From NCBI GenBank assembly GCA_965230565.1, contig CBDDLH010000007.1, positions 248,001-312,000 of the forward strand: a stretch of 64,000 nt of DNA, in the 5' to 3' direction. Of this stretch, positions 61,171 to 64,000 are shown one piece after another. Under the pieces are notes generated by a model that was not told where the DNA came from, did not search any database, and was given only the letters and a program-made list of their open reading frames with translations. The position numbers and the translations under genes are program-made. This stretch comes from BCD1 sp965230565. GTDB lineage: Bacteria > Bacteroidota > Bacteroidia > Chitinophagales > Saprospiraceae. Each line of letters starts with the position of its first letter. The first letter of the stretch is position 1.

Positions 61171-62103
61171 ATGGTAAAACCGGAACAAACTATTGATATT
61201 GATACGAAACCAAGTCCTACGCTCAGGGTGGCTATTCAGGGTTATGAAGGAGCTTTTCATGATATTGCCGCCCGGTTGTGTTTCAGGGATCAAACCATCG
61301 AAGCCGTTCCGGCCCATACTTTTGAGCAATTAGTAAATATGCTGGAAAATGACTCATCTGTTGATGCTGCATTGATGGCCATTGAAAATACCCTTTACGG
61401 AAGCCTGATGCACAATTACAAATTGCTCAACGATTCCAACCTGACAGTCACCGGTGAAGTTTTTCTCCGAATAAAACAAAACCTGATGGCACTTCCGGGC
61501 ACCAAAGTTGAAGATCTTAAAGAAGTCCACTCCCACCCAGTTGCCATCGACCAATGCCGCAAATTCTTCCTGAATTACCCTCACATTAGGCTCGTTGAAA
61601 CTGTGGATACCGCACTGAGTGCCAAAAACATCCTCGACAACAACCTTAAAAATACCGGCGCCATTGCCAGTACCCTCGCCGCAGACCTTTACAAACTGGA
61701 CATCATCGCAGCAGGCATTGAAACCCACCATAAAAACCATACGAGATTCCTGGTACTTCGCCGCAAGAACCACTTCATGGAAAGAGAAAAAGCCAATAAA
61801 GTATCCATCAGTTTTTCAACCACCCACGAAGTGGGGAGTCTCCACAGTGTATTGGGATTGATGGCCGCTTACAACCTCAATTTAACCAAAATTCAATCCT
61901 CTCCCATCATCGGCAAGCCGTGGGAGTACATGTTTTTCGTCGACTTTGTAATGGGAGGCCAGATCACCCTGGAACAGGGAATTGAAGCCATTAAGCCCAT
62001 CACGCAAAACCTCAGGGTACTCGGAGCTTATCCGGTTGGAGAACATCACGAGTATTACAAGGGAATAAGGGAAAAGGGAACAATGAATCATCTTAATAGC
62101 TAA
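61171..62103 (+). CDS. pheA: prephenate dehydratase with ACT domain
   Basis: 310 residues. Catalytic domain with VAIQGYEGAFHDIAA near the start, DAALMAIENTLYGSLMHNYKLL, GAIASTLAADLYKLDIIA and the signature HHKNHTRFLVL (Thr-Arg-Phe). The last ~95 residues form an ACT domain for phenylalanine feedback (GSLHSVLGLMAAYNLNLTKIQSSPI, the ESRP-like segment). It converts prephenate to phenylpyruvate in the cytoplasm. No chorismate mutase domain is fused. It heads an operon with an aminotransferase (21 nt) and prephenate dehydrogenase, all behind the tandem attenuators. Confidence 0.95.
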   Translation: MVKPEQTIDIDTKPSPTLRVAIQGYEGAFHDIAARLCFRDQTIEAVPAHTFEQLVNMLENDSSVDAALMAIENTLYGSLMHNYKLLNDSNLTVTGEVFLRIKQNLMALPGTKVEDLKEVHSHPVAIDQCRKFFLNYPHIRLVETVDTALSAKNILDNNLKNTGAIASTLAADLYKLDIIAAGIETHHKNHTRFLVLRRKNHFMEREKANKVSISFSTTHEVGSLHSVLGLMAAYNLNLTKIQSSPIIGKPWEYMFFVDFVMGGQITLEQGIEAIKPITQNLRVLGAYPVGEHHEYYKGIREKGTMNHLNS

Positions 62104-62124
62104 AAAACAATCAAATCATAAATC

Positions 62125-63327
62125 ATGACTTCTCAAAATCACGAAATATTGACACCGGTTCCGGTAATAAAACCTGCCAGTAGACTTGGAGATGTTAAAG
62201 AATATTACTTCTCTAAAAAGCTGCGCGAGATAGCCGAGATGCGGGCTGAGGGAAAAAAAGTGCTCAATCTCGGCATTGGAAGTCCGGATCTGGCTCCTGC
62301 TGAGGAGGTCATTGAAGAGTTCATCAACCATATCCACGATGAAGGCAATCATGGTTACCAGAGTTATTCAGGAATTCCGGAGCTGCGCCAGGCATTTGCC
62401 GGTTGGTATGCCCAGTGGTTTGGAGTTAATCTTGATCCTTCTAGTGAAATATTACCCTTGATAGGTTCAAAGGAGGGTATCATGCATATAGCGATGACAT
62501 TTCTGGAGCAAGGAGATGAAGTACTCGTTCCTAATCCGGGGTACCCTTCTTACAGTTCAGTATCCAAACTTACAGGAGCCACCATCCGCGAATACAAGCT
62601 GGAAGCAGAGAACGGTTGGCTCCCCGACCTGGATAACCTTAGTCAACAGGATTTGTCAAAAGTCAAGATCATGTGGATCAGTTACCCGAATATGCCTACC
62701 GGAGCCAAAGCGGATAATGCTTTTTTTCAAAGGTTGATTAATATGGCAAGGAAAAATGCCTTTTTGATCGTTAATGACAACCCTTATTCCTTTATCCTGA
62801 ATGATGAACAAAAGAGTATTCTGAGTATTCCCGGCGCCAAAGATGTCTGTCTCGAACTGAATTCGTTGAGTAAATCCCACAATATGGCTGGATGGAGAAT
62901 TGGCATGCTTGCCGGGAAATCTTACTTCATTCAGAATATATTGAGATTTAAAAGTAACATGGATTCGGGAATGTTTAAACCATCCCAACTCGCAGCAGTA
63001 AAAGCGCTTGCAAGTCCTGATTCCTGGTACAAAAAACTCAACGAGACTTATAGTGAAAGAAGAAAGGTTGTTTATGAGTTGATGGATCTTCTTGGTTGCA
63101 AATACGATACCAGCCAATGTGGGATGTTCGTATGGGCAAAAGTGCCGGAGCACTACGAAACCTCCTATGAGTTATCTGATGAAATGCTTGAAAAAACACA
63201 TGTTTTTTTAACGCCCGGAGGTATTTTCGGCTCCCAGGGAGAAAAATATATCAGGCTTTCTCTTTGTAGTAAAAAGGAGGATTTTAAGGAAGCTATCCGC
63301 CGCATAAAATCTATAAATAATTTGTAA
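62125..63327 (+). CDS. class I/II PLP aminotransferase, probably aromatic
   Basis: 400 residues. Fold type I with VLNLGIGSPDLAP, the NPGYPSYSSV loop, WISYPNMPTGAKA, and the PLP-lysine motif NSLSKSHNMAGWRIGMLAG. It resembles the DapL/AspC-like group of Bacteroidota. Between prephenate dehydratase and prephenate dehydrogenase it most probably transaminates phenylpyruvate and 4-hydroxyphenylpyruvate to Phe and Tyr. This role comes from position, not from specificity residues. Confidence 0.88.
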   Translation: MTSQNHEILTPVPVIKPASRLGDVKEYYFSKKLREIAEMRAEGKKVLNLGIGSPDLAPAEEVIEEFINHIHDEGNHGYQSYSGIPELRQAFAGWYAQWFGVNLDPSSEILPLIGSKEGIMHIAMTFLEQGDEVLVPNPGYPSYSSVSKLTGATIREYKLEAENGWLPDLDNLSQQDLSKVKIMWISYPNMPTGAKADNAFFQRLINMARKNAFLIVNDNPYSFILNDEQKSILSIPGAKDVCLELNSLSKSHNMAGWRIGMLAGKSYFIQNILRFKSNMDSGMFKPSQLAAVKALASPDSWYKKLNETYSERRKVVYELMDLLGCKYDTSQCGMFVWAKVPEHYETSYELSDEMLEKTHVFLTPGGIFGSQGEKYIRLSLCSKKEDFKEAIRRIKSINNL

Positions 63328-63331
63328 TTAA

Positions 63332-64000
63332 ATGACCATAGCAATCATAGGCATAGGATTAATCGGAGGTTCGCTGGCTATAACCCTCAAGGAAAATGGT
63401 TTTACAAACCATATTATTGGTGTGGATGTCAAACCCGAAAACATTGATAAAGCTTATCGAAGAAGACTCATCGATGAAGATCTCCCAATAGACAAAGCCA
63501 TTGAAAAGTCAGAGCTCGTCATCTTGTGCACCCCGGTGGATGTAATGCTGAAGTTATTACCCGAAGTATTGGATCTCGTTGACCACCAGACGGTTATGGA
63601 TGTAGGGTCTACAAAAGAAAAACTTCACGAGGTAGTGGCCAATCATCCAAAGCGCGGGAACTTTGTTTCCACCCACCCCATGGCAGGAACGGAATATTCC
63701 GGTCCTGAAGCAGCGGTGCCAAATCTTTTTGACCATAAATGCTGTGTCATTTGCGAACCGGAAAAAAGTTCTGCTGAAGCTCTTGATAAGGTTTATCGGT
63801 TGTATAATTCCATACCAATGAGCCTGGTAAATCTCCCCCCGAAACCTCATGATATTCATGCAGCCTATGTTTCACATATTTCACATATAAGCTCCTTTGC
63901 CCTGGCCCTGACGGTCCTTGCCAAAGAAAAGGATGAAGACCGGATTTTTGAGCTGGCAAGCGGGGGATTTGCTTCTACTGTTCGTCTGGCGAAAAGCTCC
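63332..64000 (+). CDS. tyrA: prephenate dehydrogenase (cut by the window end)
   Basis: ATG at 63332, 5 nt after the previous stop; the frame is open for 223 codons to the window edge. NAD(P)-binding motif IIGIGLIGGSLA, then VILCTPVDVMLKLL, MDVGSTKEKL, the active-site region STHPMAGTEYSGPEAA, and DIHAAYVSHISHISSFALAL with the helical-domain His. It makes 4-hydroxyphenylpyruvate for tyrosine. In related Bacteroidota the operon often continues with a DAHP synthase/chorismate mutase, which would lie outside the window. Confidence 0.93.
   Translation, partial: MTIAIIGIGLIGGSLAITLKENGFTNHIIGVDVKPENIDKAYRRRLIDEDLPIDKAIEKSELVILCTPVDVMLKLLPEVLDLVDHQTVMDVGSTKEKLHEVVANHPKRGNFVSTHPMAGTEYSGPEAAVPNLFDHKCCVICEPEKSSAEALDKVYRLYNSIPMSLVNLPPKPHDIHAAYVSHISHISSFALALTVLAKEKDEDRIFELASGGFASTVRLAKSS

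Noticed and set aside
62656..63153. 165-codon antisense frame in the aromatic aminotransferase gene
   Set aside because: Fully inside a conserved enzyme gene with no independent start signals or domain.
1..64000. tRNA, rRNA or insertion-sequence transposase genes
   Set aside because: I scanned the intergenic regions by eye and saw no cloverleaf arms with a T-loop consensus, no rRNA-like sequence and no transposase motifs; an automated RNA search could still find something I missed.

Overview
The window is Bacteroidota DNA, most likely from the Saprospiria (Lewinella or Haliscomenobacter-like). Four secreted proteins end in type IX secretion sorting domains: two type A and two CHU_C/gliding-type B. 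Signal peptides commonly end in 'AQ' or a Bacteroidota lipobox. Several promoters fit the Bacteroidota pattern of a -33 TTG and a -7 TAnnTTTG, and Shine-Dalgarno sites are rare. GLN3-type glutamine synthetase, DUF4386, DUF2214, DUF1428 and YitT families fit this assignment. I found no rRNA, tRNA, CRISPR array or complete insertion sequence. The protein families are recognised by eye, not by search.

Layout. 1-4.1 kb: the tail of an unknown gene, a nested palindromic repeat, and a large secreted protein with a glucan-water-dikinase-like domain order. 4.7-7 kb: a small secreted protein and a membrane protein joining an effector-associated (EAD11-like) domain to five exact 144-bp repeats. 7.2-10.6 kb: a queA broken by three frameshifts, a large lipoprotein and a decayed CPBP protease fragment. 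10.6-14.4 kb: a small-molecule kinase, a CysQ-like phosphatase, an FG-GAP T9SS protein and a DUF1428 protein. 14.9-31 kb: a TPR hybrid histidine kinase, serine hydrolase, sulfatase, several lipoproteins, an aminotransferase carrying a shrunken second copy of itself, a phosphatase fused to a CotH-like kinase domain, and an aldo/keto reductase. 31-35 kb: an alpha/beta hydrolase facing a T9SS type B protein, a SnoaL-like lipoprotein and a GNAT acetyltransferase.

35.8-42 kb is a tight same-strand cluster: MpaB-type oxygenase, polytopic membrane protein, membrane histidine kinase, two receivers (the second fused to a class III adenylate cyclase), HD-domain protein and YitT protein. It reads as one signalling unit. 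42.7-48.3 kb holds a lone contractile-tail sheath gene with a small partner, a cytochrome c/PQQ-type sugar dehydrogenase, a CpcT/CpeT-family lipoprotein whose 3' end is copied downstream of a small membrane-protein gene, and a DUF2214 protein. 48.4-53 kb: RlpA, CPBP protease, a frameshifted FAD monooxygenase, an HNH nuclease gene lying between inverted repeats, and a D-2-hydroxyacid dehydrogenase. 53-60.8 kb: a T9SS type B adhesin-like protein, RNase Z, type III glutamine synthetase, a rhodanese and a LysE-family exporter.

The most striking region is 60.8-64 kb. A promoter is followed by two successive attenuators. Each consists of a short open frame packed with Phe/Tyr codons, an antiterminator strand immediately after the stop codon, and a rho-independent terminator. 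They precede prephenate dehydratase, an aminotransferase and prephenate dehydrogenase (cut by the window end), so the phenylalanine/tyrosine operon appears to be controlled by tandem aromatic leader peptides.

Several frames are broken (queA three times, the FAD monooxygenase once, the CPBP fragment). Either real decay or uncorrected assembly indels could explain these.
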